Assembly (NCBI RefSeq): GCF_014884965.1
Contig: NZ_JABTBO010000004.1
Coordinates: 49,876-113,875 of the forward strand
Reading direction: 5' to 3'
DNA from: Spirabiliibacterium mucosae
GTDB taxonomy: Bacteria > Pseudomonadota > Gammaproteobacteria > Enterobacterales > Pasteurellaceae
DNA length: 64,000 bases
Shown here piece by piece: positions 1-9,612 of the stretch (positions are counted from its first letter, which is position 1; every line of letters starts with the position of its first letter). A program made the translations under genes and the position numbers. The notes under the pieces were generated by a model that saw only the letters and a program-made list of their open reading frames with translations, did no database searches and was not told the origin of the DNA.

Positions 1-391
1 TGATGATTTTAGTGAGCTTTTCCACATCTTTTGGCTTTGGCCCACGCCACGCCGCCCCCATGCAAAAGCGCCCCGCGCCGCGGGATTTGGCGATTTTAGC
101 CTTTTCGATGATTTCATCGACATCGAGCAATTTTTCGTTTTGCACGCCTGTGTGGTAGCGCGCCGACTGCGGGCAGTAGCCGCAATCTTCAGGGCAGCCG
201 CCCGTTTTGATGGAAAGCAGGGTGGAGAGCTGAATCGCTTGCGGGTCAAAATGGGCGCGGTGGACTTGTGCCGCGCGGAAAATCAAATCCAAAAAGGGGG
301 TTTCAAACAACGCCTCCACTTTGCACACCGACCAGTATTCCACGCTCGGGTGTGGGGTAAGTTGGCTAAGTTCAATGGGTTGTACGCTCAT
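1..391 (-). CDS. bioB: Biotin synthase, N-terminal part (runs off the window)
   Basis: Radical-SAM enzyme that inserts sulfur into dethiobiotin to make biotin in the cytoplasm. The frame opens at ATG 389-391 and stays open to base 1, giving the first 130 residues of a protein normally near 330. The radical-SAM cluster motif [13 protein letters not shown] is visible, with Cys66, Cys70 and Cys73. The start [20 protein letters not shown] lies just ahead of the barrel, as expected. It sits 65 bases downstream of thiQ on the same strand. From memory, thiB-thiP-thiQ-bioB is also the order in Haemophilus influenzae. Only the 3-prime part is missing, because the window ends. Confidence 0.95.
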   Translation of the reverse strand, partial: MSVQPIELSQLTPHPSVEYWSVCKVEALFETPFLDLIFRAAQVHRAHFDPQAIQLSTLLSIKTGGCPEDCGYCPQSARYHTGVQNEKLLDVDEIIEKAKIAKSRGAGRFCMGAAWRGPKPKDVEKLTKII

Positions 392-456
392 CAAAAATCC
401 TTTTTTTAAGTTATTTCGGCTATGGTAACGGAAAACGACTATTTACTTAAGCAAAT

Positions 457-1086
457 TTATATTAATTTTCCATTTTCCACCACCACCGTGCGCGTGGTGA
501 ACGACCGCACTTCATCAAGCTGGTGAGTCACCATCACCACCGTCAGTTCACGCTCGGCGCTGATGCGCGAGAGCAGCGCGAGCATATCGGCGCGCAATTC
601 ACCATCTAATGCGGAGAAGGGCTCATCAAGCAGCAAAACGGGCTTATCGCGCAGCAAGGTGCGCGCCAGTGCCACCCGCTGCTGTTGCCCGCCGGAGAGC
701 GCATCAGGTGTGCGTGAGAGCAGCTCACGGATGCCCATTTGCTCGGCAATGGCTTCAATTTGGTGCTGCTGCGCTTGGCTGATGCGCAAGTGCGGTTGCA
801 GCCCCAGCGCGATGTTTTGCGCGCAGGTTAAATGGCCAAATAAATTATGCGCTTGAAACAGCATCGACACCGGCCGCGCGTGGGGCGGCGTGTGCGTGTG
901 GTTTTCACCATTTAGCCAAATCTCTCCACCGGTGGGCTGCAAAAAGCCCGCCATTAAATTGAGCAAGGTGGATTTGCCCGCGCCGCTTTTGCCCACCAGC
1001 GCAATGTGCTCGCCGCGCGCGGCAGCTAGGTTGAAGTTAAAGGCGTTTTCGCCATAATCAAAGCGAACGTTATTGAGTTTTATCAT
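457..1086 (-). CDS. thiQ: Thiamine ABC transporter, ATP-binding protein
   Basis: ATPase that powers import of thiamine and its phosphates through ThiP. It has 209 residues, the usual short length for ThiQ. Walker A is GKSGAGKST near residue 33, the ABC signature is LSGGQQQRVALART, and Walker B is PVLLLDEPF followed by the H-loop in MVTHQLDE. The start overlaps the end of thiP by 17 bases, so the two are translationally coupled. It is the last gene of a thiB-thiP-thiQ operon under the TPP riboswitch near 3.7 kb. The family call rests on both sequence and context. Confidence 0.95.
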   Translation of the reverse strand: MIKLNNVRFDYGENAFNFNLAAARGEHIALVGKSGAGKSTLLNLMAGFLQPTGGEIWLNGENHTHTPPHARPVSMLFQAHNLFGHLTCAQNIALGLQPHLRISQAQQHQIEAIAEQMGIRELLSRTPDALSGGQQQRVALARTLLRDKPVLLLDEPFSALDGELRADMLALLSRISAERELTVVMVTHQLDEVRSFTTRTVVVENGKLI

Positions 1087-2662
1087 ATTTTTCGATCACC
1101 AAAAAGAGGGCGGCGCACAGCAGCAAAAGCACAAGTGCGGTCAGCGCGCCGTCGCCGGTGCGGTAGTGGCCGAGTTGTTGATACAACAGCCGTGGCAGCG
1201 AGGTGAAGTCTTGGCTGCCAAACAGCGCAATGGCGGTGAAATCGCCCAGTGAGAGCGCACAGGCATAGGCCAGCGCACTACGCAGCGGCTGCTTAAGCGT
1301 GGCCCACTCCACCAACGTAAAGCGCCGCAGGCCGCGAATGCCGAGAGATTGGCACAGCCGCTGGTAGCGCTGCATATTATCAAACAAGGTTGGCTGCAAA
1401 ATGCGCAGGGCAAAGGGCATCGCCACCAGCGCGTTGCACAGCGCCACCACGCCAAACAGCCAGCCGTTGCCATCAAGCTCGCGCAGGGCGAGGTAAAGCC
1501 CCGTGGCAATCACCAGCATCGGCAGCGCGAGGATCGCCATGCCGATGTTAATCAGCTCCCGCGCGGAGGTTGTAAAGCCATAAAAATGCCACTGCCGCGC
1601 GCACAGCAGCAGCGCCAAACTTAACGCCACACACAAAGCGCCAGCGCACAGCGCCAAAGCAAGGGAGTAGCGCGCTGCTAGCCATAAATCTGCCAGCGTG
1701 CCTTCGCTCAAGGTGCTCAACGCACTCAAACCTTGGGCGATGATGTTGCTAAGGGGCAGCGCGACAAAGAGCGCCAAAAGGCAAAGTGCGGTGCAATGAG
1801 CCCAGCGCAGCGCCTTGGATGTGGCTGGCAAAAAGCCGTGCGTGGTGCCATCACTGCTGGTGGCGTGGGCGCTAAAGCGGTGGCTTAAACGGAAAAGTGC
1901 GGTGCAAATCAGCAGTTGCACAATCGCCAGTTGTGCCGCGCGAGCGAGGTCAAAATCAAAGGTCAGCGCTTGATAAATCGCAACCTCTAAGGTGGTGTAT
2001 TTCGGCCCGCCGCCGAGGGTCAACACAATCGCAAAGCTGGTGAAACAGAGCATAAAAATCAGCGTGGCGGTGGGCATTAATTGCTTTTTAAGAAAGGGCA
2101 GCTCAAGGGTGTTGAACAGATTCAAGCCGCGCAAATTCAGCTGAGCGGCGAGTTTGTAGTGCTCGGCTGGGATGCTTAGCAGCGCGCTGTAAAACAATTT
2201 GGTTGCCAGCGGCAGGTTGAAAAACACGTGCGCGAGCAAAATGCCCGCAAGGCCATAAATGCTCAGCGCTTCAAGGCCGAAAAAAGCCAAAGTGCGGTTG
2301 AGCCAGCCCGAGAGACCATAAACCCCCAGCAGCCCAAACACCGCCACCAGCGTGGGCAGCACAAAGGTCAGCGAGCAGAGCTTAAGCAGCAGCGTTTTGC
2401 CCACAAAGTGCTGGTAGTGCAGGGCGTGGGCACAAATCACGCCGAACACCACACTCAACGCGGTGCTCAGCAGCGCTTGAAACAGGCTAAATTGTAAAAT
2501 ATGCCAAAAATAGGCTGAGGTAAAAAGCCCGCGCCAGTCACTGTGGCCGGCGTGCAGCAGCAGTTGGCCAGCGCTGTTGAGATAAAGCGCAAGCAACGCC
2601 AGCGCCACCACAACCCCAAGCAGGGATTGGGTGGCGGAAAGTTGGCGAAAGGCGCCTTTCAC
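1070..2662 (-). CDS. thiP: Thiamine ABC transporter, permease
   Basis: Inner-membrane permease that passes thiamine from periplasmic ThiB to the cytoplasm. The 530-residue protein is a fused double permease with about twelve hydrophobic segments in two halves, as in the ThiP/FbpB group. An EAA-type loop (LNLRGLNLFNTLELPFLKKQ) is seen in the first half and a second (SLGIRGLRRFTLVEWATLK) in the other half. It starts with GTG (2660-2662), which overlaps the TAG stop of thiB by one base (TAGTG). It overlaps thiQ at its other end. Confidence 0.94.
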   Translation of the reverse strand: MKGAFRQLSATQSLLGVVVALALLALYLNSAGQLLLHAGHSDWRGLFTSAYFWHILQFSLFQALLSTALSVVFGVICAHALHYQHFVGKTLLLKLCSLTFVLPTLVAVFGLLGVYGLSGWLNRTLAFFGLEALSIYGLAGILLAHVFFNLPLATKLFYSALLSIPAEHYKLAAQLNLRGLNLFNTLELPFLKKQLMPTATLIFMLCFTSFAIVLTLGGGPKYTTLEVAIYQALTFDFDLARAAQLAIVQLLICTALFRLSHRFSAHATSSDGTTHGFLPATSKALRWAHCTALCLLALFVALPLSNIIAQGLSALSTLSEGTLADLWLAARYSLALALCAGALCVALSLALLLCARQWHFYGFTTSARELINIGMAILALPMLVIATGLYLALRELDGNGWLFGVVALCNALVAMPFALRILQPTLFDNMQRYQRLCQSLGIRGLRRFTLVEWATLKQPLRSALAYACALSLGDFTAIALFGSQDFTSLPRLLYQQLGHYRTGDGALTALVLLLLCAALFLVIEKYDKTQ

Positions 2663-3660
2663 TATTGACTAAGGGCTTGTTGCCACACGTTGATTTGCGC
2701 CTTGCTTTGGATGTCGCTTGGATACGGCACCGGCAGGCTGGCAAACGGCTTGAAGGCGTCGTATTGCGCGTTTACGTGGGTTTTAATCACCGGCAGCATC
2801 ACGTTTTTCAGCGCGATCGTTTTTTGCGCTTCAGGGCTGATTAAAAACGCCAAAAATTGATCCGCCAGTTTCGGGTGCAGGGCGCTTTTGGTTTTGGCGG
2901 CCAGCTCAATTTGCACAATGTGGCCTTCAGCAAATGGCGCGGCCACGAAGTTGTATTTGCCTTCATTGAGCTGGTGATAAAACGGGGACGTGTTGTAGCT
3001 CAGCACCATGTCTGACTCGCCTTTTAAAAACGCGCCATAACTCTCCGACCAGCCTTTGCCTACGGTTACGGTGTGTTTGGCCAAACGCTTCCACGCCTCG
3101 GCCACCTCATTTTTCGGGTAAACGCTGTTCATCCACGCCAGCAAACCGCGGCCAACGGTGGAGGTGCGTGGGTCTTGGTAGATGATTTTAACATCTTGAC
3201 GGTCCACCAGCTCTTTCAAGCTTTTCGGTGGGTTTTGCAATTTTTCTTTGTCGTAGATAAAGGCATATTGGCCGTAGTCATACGGCAAAAAGGTGTGGTT
3301 GTCCCATTTTTGCGGCAGGGCGAGGGTGTCGAGCTTGACATTATTACTGTCAAACAAGTTGGAGTTTTCCGCCTCGGGCAGCAAGTTGTTATCCAGCCCC
3401 ACCACTACATCGACTTTCGCCTTCGCGCCTTGCAACCGCAGGCGGTTGAACATGGTCACCGCATCTTCAAAGGTGACAAAATTGACCTCACAACCGCACT
3501 TTTGCTCAAACGCGGCTTTCAACTCTGGGCCTGGGCCCCATTTGCTGGTGAAGGAATCGTAACTGTACACGTTCAACACCGGCTTATTCGCTGCCAGTGT
3601 GGCAGTGCTGGTAAGCAGAGTGAAAAGTGCGGTTGCGATGATGGTTTTTTTGATAGTCAT
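2662..3660 (-). CDS. thiB: Thiamine-binding periplasmic protein
   Basis: Periplasmic receptor for thiamine, TMP and TPP, also called TbpA. It has 332 residues. A Sec signal peptide (MTIKKTIIATALFTLLTSTATLA) ends at a likely cleavage after the Ala near residue 23, and the mature protein begins ANKPVLNVYSYDSF, typical of the iron/thiamine binding-protein class. It is the first gene of the thi transport operon, with a TPP riboswitch 40-130 bases upstream. The stop codon overlaps the GTG start of thiP. The receptor type agrees with the riboswitch and the permease. Confidence 0.95.
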   Translation of the reverse strand: MTIKKTIIATALFTLLTSTATLAANKPVLNVYSYDSFTSKWGPGPELKAAFEQKCGCEVNFVTFEDAVTMFNRLRLQGAKAKVDVVVGLDNNLLPEAENSNLFDSNNVKLDTLALPQKWDNHTFLPYDYGQYAFIYDKEKLQNPPKSLKELVDRQDVKIIYQDPRTSTVGRGLLAWMNSVYPKNEVAEAWKRLAKHTVTVGKGWSESYGAFLKGESDMVLSYNTSPFYHQLNEGKYNFVAAPFAEGHIVQIELAAKTKSALHPKLADQFLAFLISPEAQKTIALKNVMLPVIKTHVNAQYDAFKPFASLPVPYPSDIQSKAQINVWQQALSQ

Positions 3661-3704
3661 AAGGAATCCTTTTTACGGTTAAAAAAGGATCTAAGTGCGG
3701 TGTC

Positions 3705-3790
3705 CCGTCTCAAATCCCTTCGCTGCTACTAATCAGATCAGGTTCAATGGGTATTTTCTCAGCGCCAAGCGCACCCCAATGAGAACGATT
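3705..3790 (-). promoter_or_regulatory. TPP riboswitch (thi box)
   Basis: Read on the minus strand, this leader holds the conserved thi-box blocks in order: GGGGTGC, then CTGAGA, then ACCC, then GAACCTGATCTG, then GCAGCGAAGGGA. These are the pyrimidine-sensor and pyrophosphate-sensor elements of the TPP aptamer. It lies upstream of thiB, so it should repress the transporter operon when TPP is plentiful. An uptake signal sits next to its 3-prime end, between aptamer and gene. The boundaries are approximate. Confidence 0.95.
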
Positions 3791-3830
3791 TATCATAACC
3801 AAAGCCGCGCGCGCGGTCAAAGGGAAATGG

Positions 3831-4259
3831 CTAGGAGGCCAAGGTGGTGTAAACTTGCTCGCCGAGCAGCTCCGGCTGGTGAATCACATCTTGCAGGGTG
3901 TATTGTGAGAGCACGGCATAAAAGGCGGTGAGGGCTTGCTCAAAAATGCACGGCAACTGGCAGTGGCTGACAATGCAGCAGCCGTCGCATTTGACGTAAG
4001 GATCGTCGCCTTCCACTTTTTGCACAATCTCGCCGAGGTTGAGCGCATCAGGCGTGGCGGCGAGCGCAATGCCGCCACCTTTGCCGCGCTTGGAGAGGAT
4101 CACGCCAAGCTTGGCAAGGTTGTGGATCACCTTCATCAGGTGATTTTCGGAAATCTGATAAGCCTGGGCAATTTCTTGAATCGTGCTCAAACGCCCCGGG
4201 TGGGTGGCAAGATAAATCAACACTCGCAGGCTGTAATCCGTAAATTTGTTTAATCTCAT
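3831..4259 (-). CDS. Rrf2-family transcriptional regulator, NsrR-like
   Basis: DNA-binding regulator expected to carry an iron-sulfur cluster and, if truly NsrR, to respond to nitric oxide. It has 142 residues. The winged helix spans roughly residues 1-70 (MRLNKFTDYSLRVLIYLA, then the recognition region ISENHLMKVIHNLAKLG and RGKGGGI). The Cys-rich segment is Cys91, 94, 95, 100 and 104 (VKCDGCCIVSHCQLPC), followed by ALTAFYAVLSQYTLQDV, which resembles NsrR. The spacing differs from the C-x4-C-x5-C I recall for E. coli NsrR, so the cluster ligands are uncertain. Its neighbours are unrelated, so no target can be read from context. Confidence 0.8.
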   Translation of the reverse strand: MRLNKFTDYSLRVLIYLATHPGRLSTIQEIAQAYQISENHLMKVIHNLAKLGVILSKRGKGGGIALAATPDALNLGEIVQKVEGDDPYVKCDGCCIVSHCQLPCIFEQALTAFYAVLSQYTLQDVIHQPELLGEQVYTTLAS

Positions 4260-4363
4260 CCGCGCATCTCACTTATCAATCTTTAACCAGTATAGCATAG
4301 ATTAAAAAGTGCGGTTGGGCCGCCGTCACAAAAAGGCGAATTGCTCGCCTTTTTGCCGAAGCC

Positions 4364-5833
4364 TTAATAAAAACTCGCGCCCAAAATGCCCATCAGGATC
4401 ATATTGGCGATGTCTTTTTCAGGGATGACTTGCCCGTTGAGTTTCAACTCGCCGTTATCAAGCTTGAGCTCAAGGGTGTAGTGATCGTCACTTTGCTGGT
4501 GCAAAATGTTTTCAGCGACCGCACTTTGCAGCATTTCGTTCACGTCGGCTTGTGCCTGCGCTTGCGCGGTTTGTGCATCAACGTCGTCATCGCCCATGGC
4601 CAGTGTTTTCAGCGTTTCTGTCAGCGCCGGTCTGTTGACATCCGCATTCACCGCAAAGCGCTCAAACAGCGAAAGCACCTTGCCTTTCATCAAGGCTTTT
4701 TGCCAATCGGTTTGGGCAAAGGCGATGTCGGCGGTCAGTTTATTTTCCCCCGCGCTGTTAGTCAGGCTAAACGGCTGGAGTTTCAGCTCTGGCTGGTGTT
4801 GGAAAAACGCCATGCCCGCACTTTGCAGCGCGTGCTCAAGGCGTGCCTCGTCCATATTTTCCGCATTGCGAATGGTGCTCATCAGCTCGTCTAGCGCTTT
4901 GGCATCAAGGTGATTAAAGGCGATGTCGTAGAACAATTTGCCCAAATCTTGGCCAGAGAGCAGCATTTTATCGGCTTGCAATTTGGAGCGAATATTCACC
5001 GAGTCGTTATCCAGCGCGATATCGCCGTTGGCATCAAGGTTGTGCAGCGAAAAATAGGCCTTGGCGTCGGCTTGGTTGCTGTCAAACAACTCAAGGGCGT
5101 CGAGTTTGATGTGTTGCGTGCCCACGCCGATGTTTTTGTATTCACTTGGCTGGTAGTCTGATTTCACCACCACATTTTTAAGCGCCAATTTAAACGGCAT
5201 TGGGTCACCGTCAAGGCCGTCGTTGGCGTTGCTGGTGATAGCAAGGTTTTCAATTTCTGTTTCCACCTTGCCGATGCCGTTGAGATCGGTGTCGCTGATG
5301 AATTTAAACGGCGAAGAGGTGAATTCGTGGCTGCCGTCTTCGCTGCGATAATGCATCGCGGCAAAATCAAGCGTTTGCGCCACGCGTTGATCATAACCGA
5401 CAGAAAAATCGCCTTTTAATGGTGTTTTGCTGTCGCTGGCGTCAAATATTGGGCTGATGCTTGGGTCATTGAGCAGCTCAATGTTGCCGCTGGCCATCAC
5501 CGGCAACCAGCGCAGAGTCAACAAGCGCGAGAGCGGCAGTGGGCCGTGCTCAACCAAAATTTTAAACGGCAAGGTGTAGTTTTTATTATCTTGCGTATTA
5601 GTGACCACCAGCTGGTTTTCAATCGTGGTGGTGAACAAATGCTTGTTGTAATTGGTGGTTTTGTACTCGAGCTTGTAAGGCGAGGTGAGGGAGACTTGCG
5701 CAAACTCGCTGTTCACGCGCTCAACCAATTGCGGGTATTGCTCGGCCAACAACTTGCCCGAGTACCAACTGCCGCCCAGCCACGCGCCGCCTAAAACCAC
5801 CGCCAACATGAGTGCAATATGCCGTTTTTTCAT
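4364..5833 (-). CDS. YdgA-family (DUF945) envelope protein
   Basis: It has 489 residues and one N-terminal hydrophobic segment (HIALMLAVVLGGAWLGGSWY) that is either an uncleaved signal anchor or a signal peptide. The rest is a long polar, beta-rich region containing ANKL-type repeats and a late AQAQAQADVNEML stretch. The length and opening (MKKRHIALML, WYSGKLLAEQYPQLVERVN) match the YdgA/DUF945 family, whose members lie in the periplasm or inner membrane. Its molecular function is not established. It stands alone between the Rrf2 gene and rho, and a terminator separates it from rho. Confidence 0.8.
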   Translation of the reverse strand: MKKRHIALMLAVVLGGAWLGGSWYSGKLLAEQYPQLVERVNSEFAQVSLTSPYKLEYKTTNYNKHLFTTTIENQLVVTNTQDNKNYTLPFKILVEHGPLPLSRLLTLRWLPVMASGNIELLNDPSISPIFDASDSKTPLKGDFSVGYDQRVAQTLDFAAMHYRSEDGSHEFTSSPFKFISDTDLNGIGKVETEIENLAITSNANDGLDGDPMPFKLALKNVVVKSDYQPSEYKNIGVGTQHIKLDALELFDSNQADAKAYFSLHNLDANGDIALDNDSVNIRSKLQADKMLLSGQDLGKLFYDIAFNHLDAKALDELMSTIRNAENMDEARLEHALQSAGMAFFQHQPELKLQPFSLTNSAGENKLTADIAFAQTDWQKALMKGKVLSLFERFAVNADVNRPALTETLKTLAMGDDDVDAQTAQAQAQADVNEMLQSAVAENILHQQSDDHYTLELKLDNGELKLNGQVIPEKDIANMILMGILGASFY

Positions 5834-5883
5834 TCACTTCTCCTTCATTTGTAACGTTTTTGTCACTATAACAGCTAATAGAT

Positions 5884-5912
5884 AAAAAAACACCCGCAAA
5901 ATGCGGGTGTTA
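5884..5912 (-). terminator. Intrinsic terminator of rho
   Basis: Stem CACCCGCA (5891-5898) pairs with TGCGGGTG (5902-5909) around a three-base loop. On the minus strand it is followed by a T run (5884-5890). It lies 15 bases beyond the rho stop codon. Confidence 0.9.
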
Positions 5913-5927
5913 ACATCAAAAGTGCGG

Positions 5928-7190
5928 TTATGAGCGCTTCATCACTTCAAAAAACTCTTCGTTGGTTTTCGCCATCGCCAGTTTATCCAGCAAGAACTCC
6001 ATCGCTTCAATCTCACCCATTGGGTGAACAATTTTGCGCAGAATCCACATTTTTTGTAGCTCGTCAGGGGTGGTGAGCAGCTCTTCTTTACGCGTACCTG
6101 AGCGGTTGAAGTCAATCGCTGGGAACACGCGTTTTTCAGCAATTTTGCGTGAAAGGTGCAGCTCCATGTTACCGGTGCCTTTAAACTCTTCGTAGATCAC
6201 CTCATCCATTTTCGAGCCGGTGTCCACCAGCGCGGTGGCGATGATGGTCAAGCTGCCGCCTTCTTCGACGTTACGCGCGGCACCAAAAAAGCGTTTAGGG
6301 CGGTGCAGAGCATTGGCGTCCACCCCACCCGAGAGGATCTTGCCGGAGGCTGGGGTCACGGTATTGTAGGCGCGCGCCAAGCGGGTGATGGAGTCGAGCA
6401 AAATCACCACGTCTTTTTTGTGCTCAACCAAGCGTTTGGCTTTTTCGATCACCATTTCAGCCACTTGCACGTGGCGTGTTGCTGGTTCATCAAAGGTGGA
6501 GGCGACCACTTCGCCTTTCACCATGCGTTGCATTTCAGTCACCTCTTCAGGGCGCTCGTCGATCAGCAACACCATCAGCACACATTCAGGGTAGTTGTAG
6601 GTGATGCTTTGCGCGATGCTTTGCAGCAACATGGTTTTACCCGCTTTCGGCGGGGCGACGATCAAACCACGCTGGCCTTTACCGATTGGCGCGGCGAGGT
6701 CAAGAATACGGGAGGTTAAATCTTCTGTTGAGCCATTGCCGCGCTCCATATACATGCGGGAGTTGGCGTGCAGCGGGGTTAAGTTTTCAAATAGGATTTT
6801 GTTGCGGGAGATTTCAGGTTTGTCGGCGTTGACTTCTTTGATTTTTAATAACGCAAAATAGCGCTCGCCTTCTTTTGGTGGGCGGATTTTGCCTTCCACC
6901 ATGTCGCCCGTGCGCAAGTTAAAGCGGCGAATTTGGCTTGGCGAAACATAAATATCATCGGGGCCGGCCAAATAGGAGCTGTCAGCCGAGCGCAAAAAGC
7001 CAAAGCCGTCGGGCAAAATTTCCAACACGCCGTCGCCGAAGATGTCTTCACCGCTTTTGGCGTGTTGTTTTAAGATCGCAAAAATAATGTCTTGTTTGCG
7101 CAAGCGGGCTAAGTTTTCCAAACCCATTTGCTCTTCACCGAGCTTGACGAGCTCAGATACAGGCGTGTTTTTCAGTTCTGTTAAATTCAT
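5928..7190 (-). CDS. rho: Transcription termination factor Rho
   Basis: Hexameric RNA-dependent ATPase that ends transcription at Rho-dependent sites. I choose ATG 7188-7190 ([20 protein letters not shown]), which gives 420 residues, the normal Rho length. The frame stays open much further upstream but codes nothing Rho-like there. The N-terminal Rho-N and cold-shock RNA-binding regions are followed by Walker A ([12 protein letters not shown]), Walker B ([15 protein letters not shown]) and the Q/R-loop region ([21 protein letters not shown]). An uptake signal overlaps the stop codon. The 238-base leader toward rhlB probably carries both promoters; Rho autoregulates in its leader in E. coli. 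Confidence 0.97.
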   Translation of the reverse strand: MNLTELKNTPVSELVKLGEEQMGLENLARLRKQDIIFAILKQHAKSGEDIFGDGVLEILPDGFGFLRSADSSYLAGPDDIYVSPSQIRRFNLRTGDMVEGKIRPPKEGERYFALLKIKEVNADKPEISRNKILFENLTPLHANSRMYMERGNGSTEDLTSRILDLAAPIGKGQRGLIVAPPKAGKTMLLQSIAQSITYNYPECVLMVLLIDERPEEVTEMQRMVKGEVVASTFDEPATRHVQVAEMVIEKAKRLVEHKKDVVILLDSITRLARAYNTVTPASGKILSGGVDANALHRPKRFFGAARNVEEGGSLTIIATALVDTGSKMDEVIYEEFKGTGNMELHLSRKIAEKRVFPAIDFNRSGTRKEELLTTPDELQKMWILRKIVHPMGEIEAMEFLLDKLAMAKTNEEFFEVMKRS

Positions 7191-7428
7191 AATGTAATAA
7201 GAGAAGTAAATCGAGTTGATTAATGGAATGTTAAAGTGCGGTCGCACGAAAGTTTTGAATGGGCGTAAAATTACCATTAAAACTGTGCACTGTCTAGCCT
7301 GATTTAAGAAAAACCGCCGGTTGCAGGCAATTGTGTGATTAAAATCAAGTTTATTTTGTGGATAAGGGCGCAAAATGCTATGCTTATGCTTTAGGATGAA
7401 CGTAAAATAAACGCTTAAAGGACACGTC

Positions 7429-8697
7429 ATGGAAAAAGATACCCACCTCAGCCAGTTGCGCTTTAGCGAACTGGCGTTACACCCCAAAGTGGCGCAAGCA
7501 TTAGCCGATAAAGGGTTTGATTTTTGCACCCCGATTCAGGCCTTGACCTTGCCAATTACACTCTCTGGGCGCGATGTGGCAGGCCAAGCGCAAACGGGCA
7601 CAGGCAAAACCATGGCGTTTTTGATTGCCACATTTCACCATCTGCTTAAAGACACCGAAAGTGCGGTGCGCGCCAACCAACCGCGAGCGCTGATTTTAGC
7701 CCCCACACGCGAGCTGGCAGTGCAAATCGCCCACGACGCTGATACGTTAAGCGCACAAACTGGGCTGAAAACCGCACTGGCCTATGGCGGTGACGGCTAC
7801 GACAAGCAGCTCAAAGCCATTGAGCAAGGCGTGGATGTGTTGATTGGCACCACCGGCCGGGTGATTGATTATGTCAAACAAAACATCATCAACCTTGATA
7901 AAATCCAAGTAGTGGTGCTCGATGAGGCCGACCGTATGTTTGACTTGGGCTTTATCCGCGACATTCGCTATCTACTGCGCCGCTGCCCGGCCAACACCGA
8001 GCGGCTGACAATGCTGTTTTCCGCCACCTTGTCTTACCGTGTGCGCGAGCTGGCGTTTGAAGATATGAACGAGCCAGAATATATCGAAATCGAACCGCAA
8101 CAAAAAACCGCCGCGCAAATCTCCGAAGAGCTGTTTTATCCCTCCAATCAAGACAAAATGCGCTTGTTGCAAACCTTGCTTGAAGAAGAGTGGCCCGATC
8201 GCTGCATTATTTTTGCCAACACCAAACACCAGTGTGAAAACATTTGGGCGCATTTGGCCGCCGACGGCCACCGCGTGGGCTTGCTGACAGGCGATGTGGC
8301 GCAAAACAAACGCTTGGCGCTGTTGGATAAATTCACCCAAGGCGCGCTCGATGTGCTGGTGGCAACAGACGTGGCTGCGCGCGGGTTGCATATTCCGGCG
8401 GTGACGCACGTGTTCAACTACGATTTGCCAGACGACTGTGAAGACTACGTGCACCGCATTGGGCGCACAGGGCGCGCAGGCGAGGCGGGCAAATCGATTA
8501 GCTTTGCCTGTGAGCAATACGCCATGAACCTGCCGGCGATTGAAGAGTACATCGGCCACCACATTCCCGTCAGCCAATATGACGAAACCGCACTTTTAAC
8601 CGATTTGCCAAAACCGCAGCGTCGCCGTCGCACCAGCAACAGCAATCAGCGCCCTGGCAACCGTGGCAACACCCGCCGACGCAACTTTTCACGCTAA
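7429..8697 (+). CDS. rhlB: DEAD-box RNA helicase RhlB
   Basis: ATP-dependent RNA helicase, a degradosome partner in enteric bacteria. It has 422 residues. The Q motif is [13 protein letters not shown], motif I is AQTGTGKT, motif II is [11 protein letters not shown], motif III is LFSATLSYR and motif VI is [13 protein letters not shown] basic tail rich in Arg and Asn ([17 protein letters not shown]) closes the protein. The start [21 protein letters not shown] follows AAAGGACACGTC, a fair ribosome site. It is transcribed divergently from rho. Family membership is certain; RhlB rather than another DEAD helicase is supported by length, N-terminus and the rho neighbour. Confidence 0.93.
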   Translation: MEKDTHLSQLRFSELALHPKVAQALADKGFDFCTPIQALTLPITLSGRDVAGQAQTGTGKTMAFLIATFHHLLKDTESAVRANQPRALILAPTRELAVQIAHDADTLSAQTGLKTALAYGGDGYDKQLKAIEQGVDVLIGTTGRVIDYVKQNIINLDKIQVVVLDEADRMFDLGFIRDIRYLLRRCPANTERLTMLFSATLSYRVRELAFEDMNEPEYIEIEPQQKTAAQISEELFYPSNQDKMRLLQTLLEEEWPDRCIIFANTKHQCENIWAHLAADGHRVGLLTGDVAQNKRLALLDKFTQGALDVLVATDVAARGLHIPAVTHVFNYDLPDDCEDYVHRIGRTGRAGEAGKSISFACEQYAMNLPAIEEYIGHHIPVSQYDETALLTDLPKPQRRRRTSNSNQRPGNRGNTRRRNFSR

Positions 8698-8706
8698 ACG
8701 CCTGCA

Positions 8707-8733
8707 AACCGCACTTTGCGATAAAAGTGCGGT
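8707..8733. terminator. Inverted uptake-signal pair after rhlB (likely terminator)
   Basis: AACCGCACTTT (8707-8717) and AAAAGTGCGGT (8723-8733) form a stem with a short loop just after the rhlB stop codon. Inverted uptake signals commonly serve as terminators in this family. The following T run is weak, so its strength is uncertain. A third uptake signal at 8755-8763 runs into a TATAAT (8764-8769) that may be part of the rsfS promoter. Confidence 0.65.
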
Positions 8734-8802
8734 CAATCATTTCGCTTTTTGCCCAAGTGCGGTTATAATTCCCCTTTTATTTGTTCTATTTTAACGCAAT
8801 AC

Positions 8803-9129
8803 ATGGGGAAACTTTTGCAAGATTCATTAGCCCAAACAGTGACAACAATTTTAGACGAACTCAAAGCCACCGATATCGATGTGTTTGACGTGCGCGCCAA
8901 TAGCGGCATCACCGACAACATGGTAGTGTGCACCGGCACCTCCAGCCGCCATGTGGGCGCGATTGCGCAAAACCTCACCGAGGCGTGCAAAAAGCAAGGC
9001 ATTGAGTCTTATGGTGCTGAGGGCATCAACACCGCCGATTGGGTGGTGGTGGATTTCGGCCAGGTGATTGTGCATGTGATGCAGCAAGAAAGCCGCGATC
9101 TCTATCAATTAGAAAAACTCTGGGGTTAA
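8803..9129 (+). CDS. rsfS: Ribosome silencing factor RsfS
   Basis: Binds ribosomal protein L14 and blocks subunit joining when nutrients are low. With ATG 8803 the product has 108 residues, close to family length. The longer open frame to 8749 runs through promoter-like sequence. The conserved core is clear: [35 protein letters not shown], and the family ending [20 protein letters not shown] with YQLEKLWG. The stop is one base before the GTG start of rlmH, so the two are co-translated. RsfS-RlmH-PBP2-RodA is a conserved proteobacterial order. Confidence 0.94.
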   Translation: MGKLLQDSLAQTVTTILDELKATDIDVFDVRANSGITDNMVVCTGTSSRHVGAIAQNLTEACKKQGIESYGAEGINTADWVVVDFGQVIVHVMQQESRDLYQLEKLWG

Positions 9130-9130
9130 G

Positions 9131-9598
9131 GTGAAAATCCAACTCATCGCCGTGGGGGTGAAAATGCCCAGCTGGGTCAACGAGGGCTTTCGTGAATATC
9201 AGCGCCGCTTCCCAAAAGAGATGCCGCTGGAGCTGATTGAAATCCCCGCCGGCAAACGCGGCAAAAACGCCGACATTAAACGCATTTTGGACAAAGAGGG
9301 CGAGCTGATGCTGGCGGAATGCGGCAAATCGATGATTGTCACCCTCGACATCCCGGGCAAGCCGTGGGACACGTCGCAGCTGGCGGAGCAGCTGGAAAGC
9401 TGGAAGCAAGACGGGCGCGATGTCAGTTTGCTCATTGGCGGGCCTGAGGGGCTGTCAAGTGCGGTCAAAGCCGCCGCCGAGCGCAGCTGGTCGCTCTCGC
9501 CATTAACGCTGCCGCACCCGCTGGTGCGCGTGGTGGTGGCGGAGAGTTTGTATCGCGCGTGGAGCTTGTCGGCCAATCACCCTTACCATCGTGAATAA
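9131..9598 (+). CDS. rlmH: 23S rRNA pseudouridine-1915 N3-methyltransferase RlmH
   Basis: SPOUT-class SAM methyltransferase that modifies the helix-69 pseudouridine of 23S rRNA on assembled 70S ribosomes. It has 155 residues and starts with GTG at 9131 ([16 protein letters not shown]). The knot region [10 protein letters not shown] and the C-terminal [19 protein letters not shown] with final NHPYHRE are diagnostic. It lies one base after rsfS. An uptake signal inside the gene is read as SSAVKA. Confidence 0.97.
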   Translation: MKIQLIAVGVKMPSWVNEGFREYQRRFPKEMPLELIEIPAGKRGKNADIKRILDKEGELMLAECGKSMIVTLDIPGKPWDTSQLAEQLESWKQDGRDVSLLIGGPEGLSSAVKAAAERSWSLSPLTLPHPLVRVVVAESLYRAWSLSANHPYHRE

Positions 9599-9612
9599 GA
9601 GAAAGTGCGGTT

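Noticed and set aside
7191..7529. N-terminal extension of Rho by 113 residues
   Set aside because: The extension overlaps the rhlB start and its promoter. Rho of normal length starts at 7190 with the conserved MNLTELKN.
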